Source of the DNA: Gracilibacteraceae bacterium
GTDB lineage: Bacteria > Bacillota > Desulfitobacteriia > Desulfitobacteriales > Syntrophobotulaceae
NCBI GenBank assembly: GCA_031263945.1
Contig: JAISEW010000050.1
Coordinates: forward strand, 1 to 15,233
Length of the DNA stretch: 15,233 nt
Direction: 5' to 3'
Position numbers and translations under genes: made by a program. The notes under the pieces were generated by a model, which ran no database searches, was not told the DNA's origin, and worked only from the letters and a program-made list of their open reading frames with translations. Shown here in pieces: positions 5,580 through 12,517 of this stretch (its first letter is position 1; the number at the start of each line of letters is the position of its first letter).

Positions 5580-6848
5580 ATGAAAGAACATATTCTCCGG
5601 GCGGGTCCGCATTTGCGCCTGGCGCTGTCGATCCGCCGCGTCAGTTTTTGTTTGCGCTGGGAGCAGCTTTTTGGGCTGGCGGCCCGGCGTAATCCCCGGC
5701 GGGCTTTTCTTTTCGTCAGCCGCGTTCTGGGTAAACACCTGGCTATGCCGCCGCATAAACTGCTGGCGGCGGCGAAACTCTTGGCTCTGGAATATACCGG
5801 GCAGGGCGGGGCGGAGGATTATCTGCGCCTGCTCGACGCCGAAGCGTCGTTCCCGGCTTTAAACGCCGGTCTGATGGCGGGGCGGGCGGATATCGCGGCG
5901 GCGGAGCGCACGATTTTTATCGGGTTCGCGGAAACGGCCACCGGGTTGGGGCAAGCGCTGGCCAATTCGTTCCGGGGCGAGATCGCTTACGCTCATACGA
6001 CGCGAGTCGTCCGGCCGGGCGAACCGGCGCTAAAATTTACGGAAGAACATTCCCACGCCAGCGAGCATTATTTATATTTGAATGAGGTCGCTGATTTCAT
6101 GACGTCATGCCGCTGCGCCGCTTTTATTGACGATGAATTGACGACGGGGCGCACGGCGCTGGCCGGTATTCGCCGCTTGCACGCGGCTTACGGCTTGCGG
6201 CGGTTTTTGATCTTTTCGCTGCTTGATTGGCGTGACGCCGCCGCGCGGCGGGCGCAGGCGGAATTGGCCGCGGAATTGGGCGCGGAGATCACCGCTGTTT
6301 CTCTGTTGCAGGGCGATTTTCGCGAAATCGGCGCGGGCGGCGCGGAGGAAAAAACAGCGACGGAGGATTATCGCGGGCAAGCCGGCGCCGACTACGCGGT
6401 GTTGGATCTGTCCGGTCTGGGGCTGCCGGGCGGCCGGGCGCCGCTTGACGCGGAGGCGCTGGCCGCGCGGCCTAAGCTGTGCCGCCGGGCGGCGGAGGCC
6501 ATAAAGAGTTTTTTACCGGCCGGCGGCGGGCGGCTGCTGTATATCGGCACGGGGGAGCTGATTTACGCGCCGCTCATGTGCGCCGGTTATTTGGGCGGCG
6601 GCGATTTTCACTCGACGACGCAGAGCCCGATCATGCCGCTGGCCGGCTCGGCGATCGAAAGCGGCATTTGTTTTGACCCGCCGGACACTTACAGCCGGGC
6701 GGGCTATCTCTATAACGTGCCGGGCGGACGTTACGGGCAGGCGGTTATTTTCAGCGAAAAAAGCCTGACGCGCGAGCAGGGTATCGGTCAGTTGGCCCTT
6801 TATCTGCGCCGTCAGGGAATCGGACGGGTGACGGTGGTCCTGCTTTGA
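5580..6848 (+). CDS. Phosphoribosyltransferase with C-terminal TRSP domain (Ter module)
   Basis: 422-residue two-domain protein. The N-terminal PRTase domain (about 25-245) contains GFAETATGLGQAL (115-127) and the PRPP-binding loop FIDDELTTGRTA (182-193), which transfers ribose phosphate in this fold. The C-terminal domain (about 270-420) is TRSP-like, with YIGTGELIYAPL (321-332). Its signature reads TTQSP (346-350), so Gln replaces the Arg that gives the domain its name. Family knowledge: PRTase-TRSP proteins sit in Ter operons with CitE-like, HAD and PELOTA proteins, and are predicted to build a nucleoside-like compound. The ATG follows the upstream stop at once, and the last bases overlap the TTG of the next gene, so translation is probably coupled. 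Confidence 0.85.
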   Translation: MKEHILRAGPHLRLALSIRRVSFCLRWEQLFGLAARRNPRRAFLFVSRVLGKHLAMPPHKLLAAAKLLALEYTGQGGAEDYLRLLDAEASFPALNAGLMAGRADIAAAERTIFIGFAETATGLGQALANSFRGEIAYAHTTRVVRPGEPALKFTEEHSHASEHYLYLNEVADFMTSCRCAAFIDDELTTGRTALAGIRRLHAAYGLRRFLIFSLLDWRDAAARRAQAELAAELGAEITAVSLLQGDFREIGAGGAEEKTATEDYRGQAGADYAVLDLSGLGLPGGRAPLDAEALAARPKLCRRAAEAIKSFLPAGGGRLLYIGTGELIYAPLMCAGYLGGGDFHSTTQSPIMPLAGSAIESGICFDPPDTYSRAGYLYNVPGGRYGQAVIFSEKSLTREQGIGQLALYLRRQGIGRVTVVLL

Positions 6849-7951
6849 CGGCGCGCGGATTGCAGCCGCCCGGAAGTTTCGCTCCGGAAGACGTGACTTT
6901 GCTCCTGCAGGACGTCAGCGGCCGGGTGGCGGAAAGGCCGGTAGCGGAGCGGGAAGACGCTGTCCAGAGAGGGCGTCATTACTCGGAAGATTTGCCGATA
7001 GAACAATTGCCGGACGCCGAATATATGGAGGTTTTTTTTCATTTGCTGCGCGCGGCCAGCCGCCGCGTGGCTCTTTACACCGGCGTGTTGACGCGTCGGA
7101 CACTGCGGCGCCATAAACGTCCGGTGCTGGTTTCCCTCGCGCGTTCCGGCGTGCCCTGCGGCGTACTCATGCGCCGCTATGCCCGCCGGGAATTAGGGGA
7201 GGATCTGCCGCATTTCGCCGTCAGCATCATCCGGGGCAAAGGATTAGATGAAAACGCCATGCAGTGCATTCTGGAGGCTTATCCCGGCAGGCCGTTGGTT
7301 TTCGTAGACGGCTGGACGGGCAAGGGCGCGATCGCGCGGGAGTTGGCTGAGGCGTGCGCGGATTTCAGCCGCCGCCGGGATATTCCTCTGGCTCCCGTGT
7401 TAGCCGTGCTGGCGGATCCGGCCGGCGTCGCCGCGATCTGCGCGACCAGAGAAGATTTTCTCAACCCGTCCTGTTGCCTGAACAGCACGGTCTGCGGCTT
7501 GCTGAGCCGCACGGTGCATAACGCGGCGCTGGTCGGAGAGCGGGATTTTCATGGGGTGCGCGTATATTGGGAGTTCGCCGCCGCGGATCAGACGGATTTT
7601 TATTTGCGGACGGTGGAATCTCATTTCGCGGAGCTGCGCGGGGAAACGGAAGCTTTGGCGCGCCGTCCGGCTGCCGCCGGTTCGGATACGGGCGGCTGGG
7701 CGGAAGCGGAGCGCATCGGGCGTTTGTTCGGCGTGCGGGATATTCACCGCGTTAAGCCGGGTTTGGGTGAAACGACGCGGGTTTTGCTGCGCCGGGTGCC
7801 GGAGCGGATTTTACTCCGGGAGCCGGAACACCCGGATCTGGCGCATATTCGCTTGCTGGCCTTGGGCAAAGGGGTCCCGGCCGTCACTTTCCCGGACATG
7901 CCCTACCTTTGCTGCGGCTTGATCGCGGCGCGCGGAGAGAGTGAAACATGA
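6845..7951 (+). CDS. StiP-type protein with C-terminal PELOTA-like domain (Ter module)
   Basis: 368-residue protein of the family named cysteine protease StiP, with a PELOTA-type RNA-binding domain at the end. Visible: PVLVSLARSGVPCGVLMRRY (93-112), RGKGLDENAM (130-139), FVDGWTGKGAI (153-163), which resembles a PRPP-binding loop, and NPSCCLNSTVCGLLSRTV (207-224). The last segment HRVKPGLGETTRVLLRR (301-317) and what follows is the PELOTA-like part. The protease label is historical; from its motifs the N-terminal region may be a second PRTase-like domain (inference). The TTG start gives a 4-bp TTGA overlap with the gene before, and no better start lies near. The end overlaps the HAD gene by ATGA. 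Confidence 0.82.
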   Translation: MTARGLQPPGSFAPEDVTLLLQDVSGRVAERPVAEREDAVQRGRHYSEDLPIEQLPDAEYMEVFFHLLRAASRRVALYTGVLTRRTLRRHKRPVLVSLARSGVPCGVLMRRYARRELGEDLPHFAVSIIRGKGLDENAMQCILEAYPGRPLVFVDGWTGKGAIARELAEACADFSRRRDIPLAPVLAVLADPAGVAAICATREDFLNPSCCLNSTVCGLLSRTVHNAALVGERDFHGVRVYWEFAAADQTDFYLRTVESHFAELRGETEALARRPAAAGSDTGGWAEAERIGRLFGVRDIHRVKPGLGETTRVLLRRVPERILLREPEHPDLAHIRLLALGKGVPAVTFPDMPYLCCGLIAARGESET

Positions 7952-8775
7952 TCATCACGGCGGATCTGGACGATACGCTGATTTTTTCGGCGCGCCGTCT
8001 CGCGGCCGCCGGGCTGTCGCCGGCCGGGGCCGTGCCTGTTGAGTACAAGGACGGCGAACCCGTCGCCTATATGACGGCGCCGGCCCTGGCGGCCCTGCGC
8101 GCGCTGCAGCGGCGCGCGGTGTTCGTTATCAACACTTTGCGCGGGGAGGAACAGGCGCGGCGGGTCGTTTTTATCCGGGACGGCGGCTGCCGCTATCTTT
8201 GCTGCCAGAACGGATTGTACATATACCGAGACGGCGCGCCGGACGCCGGTTGGGGGAGGGCGGTGGCCCAAACCGCGGCCGCCCTGCCGCTGGGGCTGGA
8301 CGTCGCCGCGGCCTGGGTCGTCCGGGCGCTGCCGGGGGTTTTGCTTCTTTCCCGCCGCTATGAATATATGGCGGTATTTTTTGTTGAACCGGCCGAATTT
8401 GCCGCGGCTGCCTACTTGGAACTGCGCCGGGATTTGGCGCGGCTGGGCTGGCGTTTGCAGCGTCAGCGGCGCAAGCTGTATCTCCTGCCCTTGGCGATCG
8501 ACAAAGGCCTGGCACTGCTCCATATCTGCAAGCGGGAAGGGAGCGGCGGCCAGGACGCGGTCGGTATCGGCGATTCGTATTTTGATTGGCCGTTTTTAGC
8601 TTTGTGTCGGCGCCGGTTATCTTTGGCGGGCAGTTCTTTGGCCGCGGCTGGGACGGAAGACGGAGAATTCGCGCCGGATGAGACTAAGCCGTCGGGGATA
8701 GAGTTTTCGCGGCGGCCGCTTTTGGCCGGGACGGAGGAACTGTTGCTGCGCCTTTGCCAGGAGATGGATCTGTGA
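7948..8775 (+). CDS. HAD-superfamily phosphatase of the Ter module
   Basis: 275-residue cytoplasmic HAD hydrolase with all four motifs: DLDDT (6-10, nucleophile D6 and acid D8), NT (62-63) as motif II, DKGLAL (185-190, K186) as motif III, and GIGDSYFDW (206-214, acids D209 and D213) as motif IV. The middle region fits a C2-type cap, as in Cof-like and sucrose-phosphatase-like members. It probably removes a phosphate late in the pathway encoded by the three genes before it; the substrate is unknown. The ATG overlaps the previous stop (ATGA). It is the last gene of the operon, followed by 116 bp without a gene. Confidence 0.87.
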   Translation: MIITADLDDTLIFSARRLAAAGLSPAGAVPVEYKDGEPVAYMTAPALAALRALQRRAVFVINTLRGEEQARRVVFIRDGGCRYLCCQNGLYIYRDGAPDAGWGRAVAQTAAALPLGLDVAAAWVVRALPGVLLLSRRYEYMAVFFVEPAEFAAAAYLELRRDLARLGWRLQRQRRKLYLLPLAIDKGLALLHICKREGSGGQDAVGIGDSYFDWPFLALCRRRLSLAGSSLAAAGTEDGEFAPDETKPSGIEFSRRPLLAGTEELLLRLCQEMDL

Positions 8776-8791
8776 TCGCGGGAAACGCGCG

Positions 8792-8829
8792 GAGAAAATT
8801 ATTACATGTTTTTTTTCTCGCCCTGTAAT
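8792..8829 (+). other. Weak overlapping hairpins after the Ter-module operon
   Basis: GAGAAAA (8792-8798) can pair with TTTTCTC (8813-8819), and ATTACA (8801-8806) with TGTAAT (8824-8829). The T8 tract at 8809-8816 lies inside the first stem or loop, not after a GC-rich stem. This may be a poor terminator for the operon; a standard intrinsic terminator is not present. Confidence 0.25.
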
Positions 8830-8858
8830 TCCGGCGCCCTCTCCGGCATCTAATAAGT

Positions 8859-8877
8859 AACAATCAAAATTATTGTT
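8859..8877 (+). promoter_or_regulatory. Inverted repeat before the small zinc-finger gene
   Basis: AACAAT and ATTGTT are perfect 6-bp arms around CAAAATT. The repeat ends directly before the GAGGAG ribosome site (8878-8883) and is AT-rich against a GC-rich background. It would suit an operator or a leader hairpin, but 6-bp arms are short enough to be chance. Confidence 0.3.
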
Positions 8878-8891
8878 GAGGAGTTGGGAGT

Positions 8892-9095
8892 ATGAGCGCA
8901 AAGATCTTGCACTTGCCAAGGGGTACAGTCTCTCAGCCTAAATGTGCGCTGTGCGAAAATCCAGCCCCGGTGCATATTTTTCGCGGCCTGCCGGTCTGCC
9001 AGTCCTGCATAGATTTATTTCGGAGGCGGGCGGGCGCCGAGATCGCCGTCGTCAGAGAAATTCACGGGACGGAAAAAAGTTCCGTCCACAGCTGA
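8892..9095 (+). CDS. Small zinc-finger protein, possibly Gin-like
   Basis: 67-residue protein with two CxxC pairs, CALC (18-21) and CQSC (36-39), separated by 14 residues, consistent with a single zinc site. The C-terminus is charged and Ser-rich. The spacing resembles Gin/CsfB, the small sigma-G inhibitor of endospore formers (about 15 residues between its pairs), but there is no other clear match and I do not assign it. GAGGAG at 8878-8883 supports the ATG. It is a single gene between two operons. An 8-bp hairpin overlaps its 3' end. Confidence 0.6.
   Translation: MSAKILHLPRGTVSQPKCALCENPAPVHIFRGLPVCQSCIDLFRRRAGAEIAVVREIHGTEKSSVHS
9067..9087 (+). other. Hairpin overlapping the 3' end of the zinc-finger gene
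   Basis: GGACGGAA (9067-9074) pairs perfectly with TTCCGTCC (9080-9087) around AAAAG, just inside the stop at 9093-9095. The stem is strong, but no U run follows, so it may be a processing or pausing structure instead of an intrinsic terminator. Confidence 0.4.
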
Positions 9096-9115
9096 GCCGG
9101 TCATGCCGGAAAGGA

Positions 9116-9134
9116 GGGCTGGTTCAGCCAGCCC
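9116..9134 (+). other. GC-rich hairpin between the zinc-finger gene and dxr
   Basis: GGGCTGG (9116-9122) and CCAGCCC (9128-9134) form a 7-bp stem with a TTCAG loop. CATTACATAAAAG follows, without a U tract. Together with 9067-9087 it may mark the 3' end of the small transcript. The 202-bp gap 9096-9297 otherwise holds the dxr promoter and a short repeat-like stretch near 9180. Confidence 0.4.
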
Positions 9135-9226
9135 ATTACATAAAAGTTACCAAATATCAGGGTCGCTGTTCTACCCGTCGTCATTGCGAGGGCGAAAGGG
9201 AAGGAGACGTTTTTTCCGCGACGCTA

Positions 9227-9255
9227 TTGAAGAACGGGGCGGTAAGTGGTAGACT
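9227..9255 (+). promoter_or_regulatory. Probable sigma-A-type promoter of dxr
   Basis: TTGAAG (9227-9232) and TAGACT (9250-9255) are separated by exactly 17 bp, and each matches four of six consensus bases. The -10 ends 42 bp before the dxr start, leaving a short leader with GGAGGA at 9287-9292. It probably drives dxr-rseP and perhaps the genes after them. Confidence 0.5.
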
Positions 9256-9297
9256 GTAAGCAGGCGGGTAAAAGCGGGAGCGAAACGGAGGAACTCT

Positions 9298-10482
9298 GTG
9301 GCGCAGCGCATAGCGGTTATCGGTTCTACTGGTTCTGTGGGAACGCAAACACTGGCGGTGGTCGCCGCCGCGGGCAGGCGTCTCTCTGTCGGCGCGCTGG
9401 CCGCCGGGGCGGACGCGGCGGCGCTGGAGGAGCAAGTTCGGCGTTTTCGCCCGGAGCTGGCAGTTTTGGCGGATGAAGAAAAAGCGGCCGAATTACGGGT
9501 GCGTTTGCGTGATTTGCCTGTGCGCGTGGCCGCCGGGCGGACGGGAGTTTTGGAAGCCGCCGCGCTCCGGGACGCGGATACGACCGTCATAGCCGTGAGC
9601 GGCTGCGCCGGTCTGGCCCCGACGCTTGCGGCCATAGAGGCGGGAAAACGGGTGGCGCTCGCGAACAAAGAAACTTTGGTCGCGGCCGGCGAACTCGTCA
9701 TGGCGGCGGTCAGGCGCAAAAAAACGGCGCTGCTGCCTGTGGACAGCGAACATTCCGCTGTTTTTCAGGCCTTGCGCGCCGGGAGGCGCTCAGAAGCGGC
9801 CCGGTTGATCCTTACCGCTTCCGGCGGTCCGTTCCTCGGTTGGAGCGCGGAGGCTCTGGAGAAAGTCACGCCGGCGGAAGCTTTGCGTCACCCACGCTGG
9901 CGTATGGGGCCGAAAATCACTGTGGATTCGGCCACAATGATGAATAAAGCGCTGGAAGTGATCGAAGCCCATTTTCTTTTCGATATGCCTTATGAAAAAA
10001 TCGCGGTGCTGATCCATCCGCAAAGCTTCGTCCATTCGATGGTGGAATTCGTTGACGGCTCCGTATTGGCGCAAGCCGGCGAGCCGGACATGCGTCTGCC
10101 TATCCAATACGCGCTCAGTTATCCGCGGCGCTGGCCGCTTCGGCCGCAACCCGCGGACTCTCCGGCGGAGCGAACGCTCACGTTCGTTTCTCCGGGAAAA
10201 TATGAGTTTCCGGCCTTGGCTTTGGGCCGGCGCTGCGCTTTGGCGGGCGGCACCGTCCCCGCTGTGATGAACGCGGCCAACGAAGTGTTCGTCCGGGCGT
10301 TTCTGGCTGGGGATCTCAAGTTCAGTCAAATCGTGCCGCTGACGGGCCGGGTGGCGGACGCGCATCGGGCGGGCCCGGCAGACACGCCGGACGCCGTGTT
10401 TCGGGCTGAGGATTGGGCGCGGCGGCGCGCGGAGACGGAATTGGCAGCGGTCGGAACGGCCGTTCGTTCGCAAGTCTGGTGA
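9298..10482 (+). CDS. dxr: 1-deoxy-D-xylulose 5-phosphate reductoisomerase
   Basis: 394-residue NADPH-dependent enzyme (DXR/IspC) that converts DXP to 2-C-methyl-D-erythritol 4-phosphate, the committed MEP-pathway step to isoprenoids. Seen: NADPH-binding GSTGSVGTQTL (9-19), LANKETLVAAGELV (121-134), metal ligands in PVDSEHSA (147-154, with D149 and E151), TASGGPF (173-179), SATMMNKALEVIEAH (211-225, K217 and E220) and HPQSFVHSMVEFVDGSV (240-256). Length is normal. The GTG start has GGAGGA 5 bases upstream and aligns with the family N-terminus. rseP follows after 7 bp. The usual upstream neighbours uppS and cdsA are absent from the window. Confidence 0.97.
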   Translation: MAQRIAVIGSTGSVGTQTLAVVAAAGRRLSVGALAAGADAAALEEQVRRFRPELAVLADEEKAAELRVRLRDLPVRVAAGRTGVLEAAALRDADTTVIAVSGCAGLAPTLAAIEAGKRVALANKETLVAAGELVMAAVRRKKTALLPVDSEHSAVFQALRAGRRSEAARLILTASGGPFLGWSAEALEKVTPAEALRHPRWRMGPKITVDSATMMNKALEVIEAHFLFDMPYEKIAVLIHPQSFVHSMVEFVDGSVLAQAGEPDMRLPIQYALSYPRRWPLRPQPADSPAERTLTFVSPGKYEFPALALGRRCALAGGTVPAVMNAANEVFVRAFLAGDLKFSQIVPLTGRVADAHRAGPADTPDAVFRAEDWARRRAETELAAVGTAVRSQVW

Positions 10483-10489
10483 GGAAAAT

Positions 10490-11599
10490 ATGATTAAAGC
10501 AATCATCGTTATACTTGTGCTGGGGCTGATGATTCTGGCGCATGAATTCGGGCATTTTATCATGGGCCGCCTAGCCGGCGTCCGTGTGCTGGAGTTTTCT
10601 TTCGGCATGGGTCCGCGTCTCGGCGGCGTGCGGAAAAACGGCACGGATTATTCGTTGCGCGCCTTGCCTTTCGGCGGCTATGTGCGCTTTTTGAGCCGCG
10701 AGGAAATAGCGCTGCGGCGGGCGGAAGCGGAAGAAAACGCGGAAGAAGGCGATGAAGAATACGAAGGCGGGCGGGCGGATGAACCGGAATACCCGGAAAG
10801 CGAAAGCATGGAAAGCAAGGGTTTTTGGCAGAAATTCTCCATCTATGTCGCCGGCCCCGTCATGAACCTGTTGCTGGGCGCGCTGATTTTCATTCTGGCT
10901 TACGCCTTTTTCGGCGTAACGACTTCAAGCGGGGAAAACGTGATCGGCGCGGTCGTGCCGGATCTGCCGGCGCAGGCGGCCGGCCTGGAGGCGGGGGATC
11001 GGGTGGTGGCGGTAAACGGCGCCCCGACCGCCGACTGGGAGTCTATGACGCGGGAGATCCGCGCCGAAAACCAGACCGTTCTCGTTCTCAGCATAGAAAA
11101 AACCGACGGACAGACGCGGCAGATAGAACTGACGCCTGTGCCGGACGACAGCGGCGGCTATCCGGTCATCGGCGTCACGGCTCAGGTTTTCCAGCAAAAA
11201 GTGGGCGTCTCTCAAGCCGTGCGTTACGGCTTGCTGCGCACCTGGGAGTTTACCGGGCTCCTGCTGGATTATATCGCGGGCATGTTTACCGGGCGGGAAA
11301 AAGTCGATCTCGGCGGGCCGGTGGCTATCGCGGGCATCATCAGCGATGGGGCGGAGGCGGGCGCGATGGCGCTGCTGCAGATCATGGCCATTCTCAGTCT
11401 CCAGTTCGGCGTGCTGAACTTGCTGCCGATTCCGGCTCTGGACGGCGGCCAGCTCGTGGTACTGATTTTCGAGCGCGTGCGCGGGCGGGAACTGAGTCCG
11501 GAAAAGAAAGGCATAATCCAGCTGACGGGGTTTGCCTTGCTGCTCGCCCTGATGATAGCCGTCACTTACTCGGATATTTTGCGTCTGTTTGGGGATTAA
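10490..11599 (+). CDS. rseP: RIP metalloprotease, site-2 protease RseP/RasP
   Basis: 369-residue inner-membrane zinc protease that cuts transmembrane segments of anti-sigma factors and remnant signal peptides. Seen: N-terminal membrane helix with the zinc site HEFGH (18-22), a PDZ domain (about 150-205, including AAGLEAGDRVVAVNG), and NLLPIPALDGG (310-320) carrying the third zinc ligand in the C-terminal membrane region. Between the first catalytic helix and the next membrane segment lies an unusually acidic stretch (about 71-110, rich in Glu and Asp), longer than in many homologs. The ATG has GAGGAAAA upstream and lies 7 bp after dxr, a classical dxr-rseP pair. Confidence 0.96.
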   Translation: MIKAIIVILVLGLMILAHEFGHFIMGRLAGVRVLEFSFGMGPRLGGVRKNGTDYSLRALPFGGYVRFLSREEIALRRAEAEENAEEGDEEYEGGRADEPEYPESESMESKGFWQKFSIYVAGPVMNLLLGALIFILAYAFFGVTTSSGENVIGAVVPDLPAQAAGLEAGDRVVAVNGAPTADWESMTREIRAENQTVLVLSIEKTDGQTRQIELTPVPDDSGGYPVIGVTAQVFQQKVGVSQAVRYGLLRTWEFTGLLLDYIAGMFTGREKVDLGGPVAIAGIISDGAEAGAMALLQIMAILSLQFGVLNLLPIPALDGGQLVVLIFERVRGRELSPEKKGIIQLTGFALLLALMIAVTYSDILRLFGD

Positions 11600-11627
11600 T
11601 TAACGCGGCGAAAGGATGATTGTCATA

Positions 11628-12500
11628 ATGCCGGATTTGGCTTGGCTGGACGGGGAAATCATGCCCTTGACCGAGGCCCGGGTCAGTTTCTTGGATCACG
11701 GTTATTTTTATGGTTACGGCGTTTACGAGGCCTGTAAAGCCTTTGCCGGCAAAATTTACGCTTTGGAAGAGCATCTGGCCCGGCTGGACAGAAGTCTCCG
11801 GGCCTTGCGCATCACGCCCGGCCTGAGCGGGGCGGAACTCGCGCGCGCGATGAAAGATCTCGCTGCGTGGAGCGGGTACGAAGCGGTGTTTTTATATCTG
11901 CAAATCACGCGGGGCGTGGGAAAACGGGGGGCGGCGCCGCCGGAAAACGGGCCGGTGATCACGATGTTCGCGACGGAACTGGAAATGATGACGCCCGCGG
12001 ACTGGAACGCCGGCATCGCGGTGATCACGCTGCCGGACGAGCGCTGGGCGCACCCGGATATCAAATCGCTCAACCTCTTGCCGAATATTCTGGCTAAGGA
12101 AAAAGCGCTGGAGGAGGGCGCGCAGGAAGCGATTTTTTATAACGAACGAAACGTCGTCACCGAGGCCGCTTCCAGCAACGTATTCGCCGTTTTGGCCGGG
12201 GAGCGGCTGGTGACGCCGCCGCTTGACGGGCGTATCCTAGAGGGGGTCTCCCGGCTCATGATTTTACGCCGGGCGCGGGAAAACGGCCTCCGGATCGAGG
12301 AGACGTATTTTACGCGCGCCGAACTCGCCCAGGCCGCAGAAATATTCATAACCGGCACAAGCGAGGAAATAGTCCCGGTTACCGGACTGGACGGGGCGCG
12401 GGTCGGCGGCGGAACAGCCGGGCCTTGGACGCGCCGGTTGTATGACATGTATTTGCGGGCTCAGGGAAGCACTGATTACTTCCAAAGGCGGAATTCTTAA
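11628..12500 (+). CDS. Class IV PLP aminotransferase, D-amino-acid transaminase-like
   Basis: 290-residue PLP enzyme of fold type IV. The segment IKSLNLLPNILAKEKA (145-160) holds the catalytic Lys (K146) and is typical of D-amino-acid transaminase, which makes D-Ala and D-Glu for peptidoglycan. VTEAASSNVFAV (177-188, E179 near the cofactor) and FITGTSEEIVPV also fit. The substrate carboxylate motif RxH of Bacillus D-amino-acid transaminase reads RGA at 100-102, so the His is missing and specificity is uncertain; a branched-chain or other class IV role is possible. I prefer ATG 11628 to ATG 11616: AAAGGA at 11611-11616 is the ribosome site for the former and overlaps the latter. It follows rseP by 28 bp and precedes pheS by 17 bp. 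Confidence 0.85.
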   Translation: MPDLAWLDGEIMPLTEARVSFLDHGYFYGYGVYEACKAFAGKIYALEEHLARLDRSLRALRITPGLSGAELARAMKDLAAWSGYEAVFLYLQITRGVGKRGAAPPENGPVITMFATELEMMTPADWNAGIAVITLPDERWAHPDIKSLNLLPNILAKEKALEEGAQEAIFYNERNVVTEAASSNVFAVLAGERLVTPPLDGRILEGVSRLMILRRARENGLRIEETYFTRAELAQAAEIFITGTSEEIVPVTGLDGARVGGGTAGPWTRRLYDMYLRAQGSTDYFQRRNS

Positions 12501-12517
12501 AATAAGGAGACGGAGCA

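Noticed and set aside
4821..5756. 311-codon minus-strand open frame opposite the lyase gene
   Set aside because: The + strand encodes a complete CitE-like protein here. The antisense product is rich in Arg, Pro and Gln with no domain, as is usual for shadows.
8942..9259. 105-codon + strand open frame overlapping the zinc-finger gene and running toward dxr
   Set aside because: It starts within the better-supported zinc-finger gene, lacks a ribosome site and runs through both hairpins and the dxr promoter.
12481..12517. T-box riboswitch or Phe attenuator before pheS
   Set aside because: Only 17 bp separate pheS from the aminotransferase gene; there is no room for a leader and no T-box sequence.
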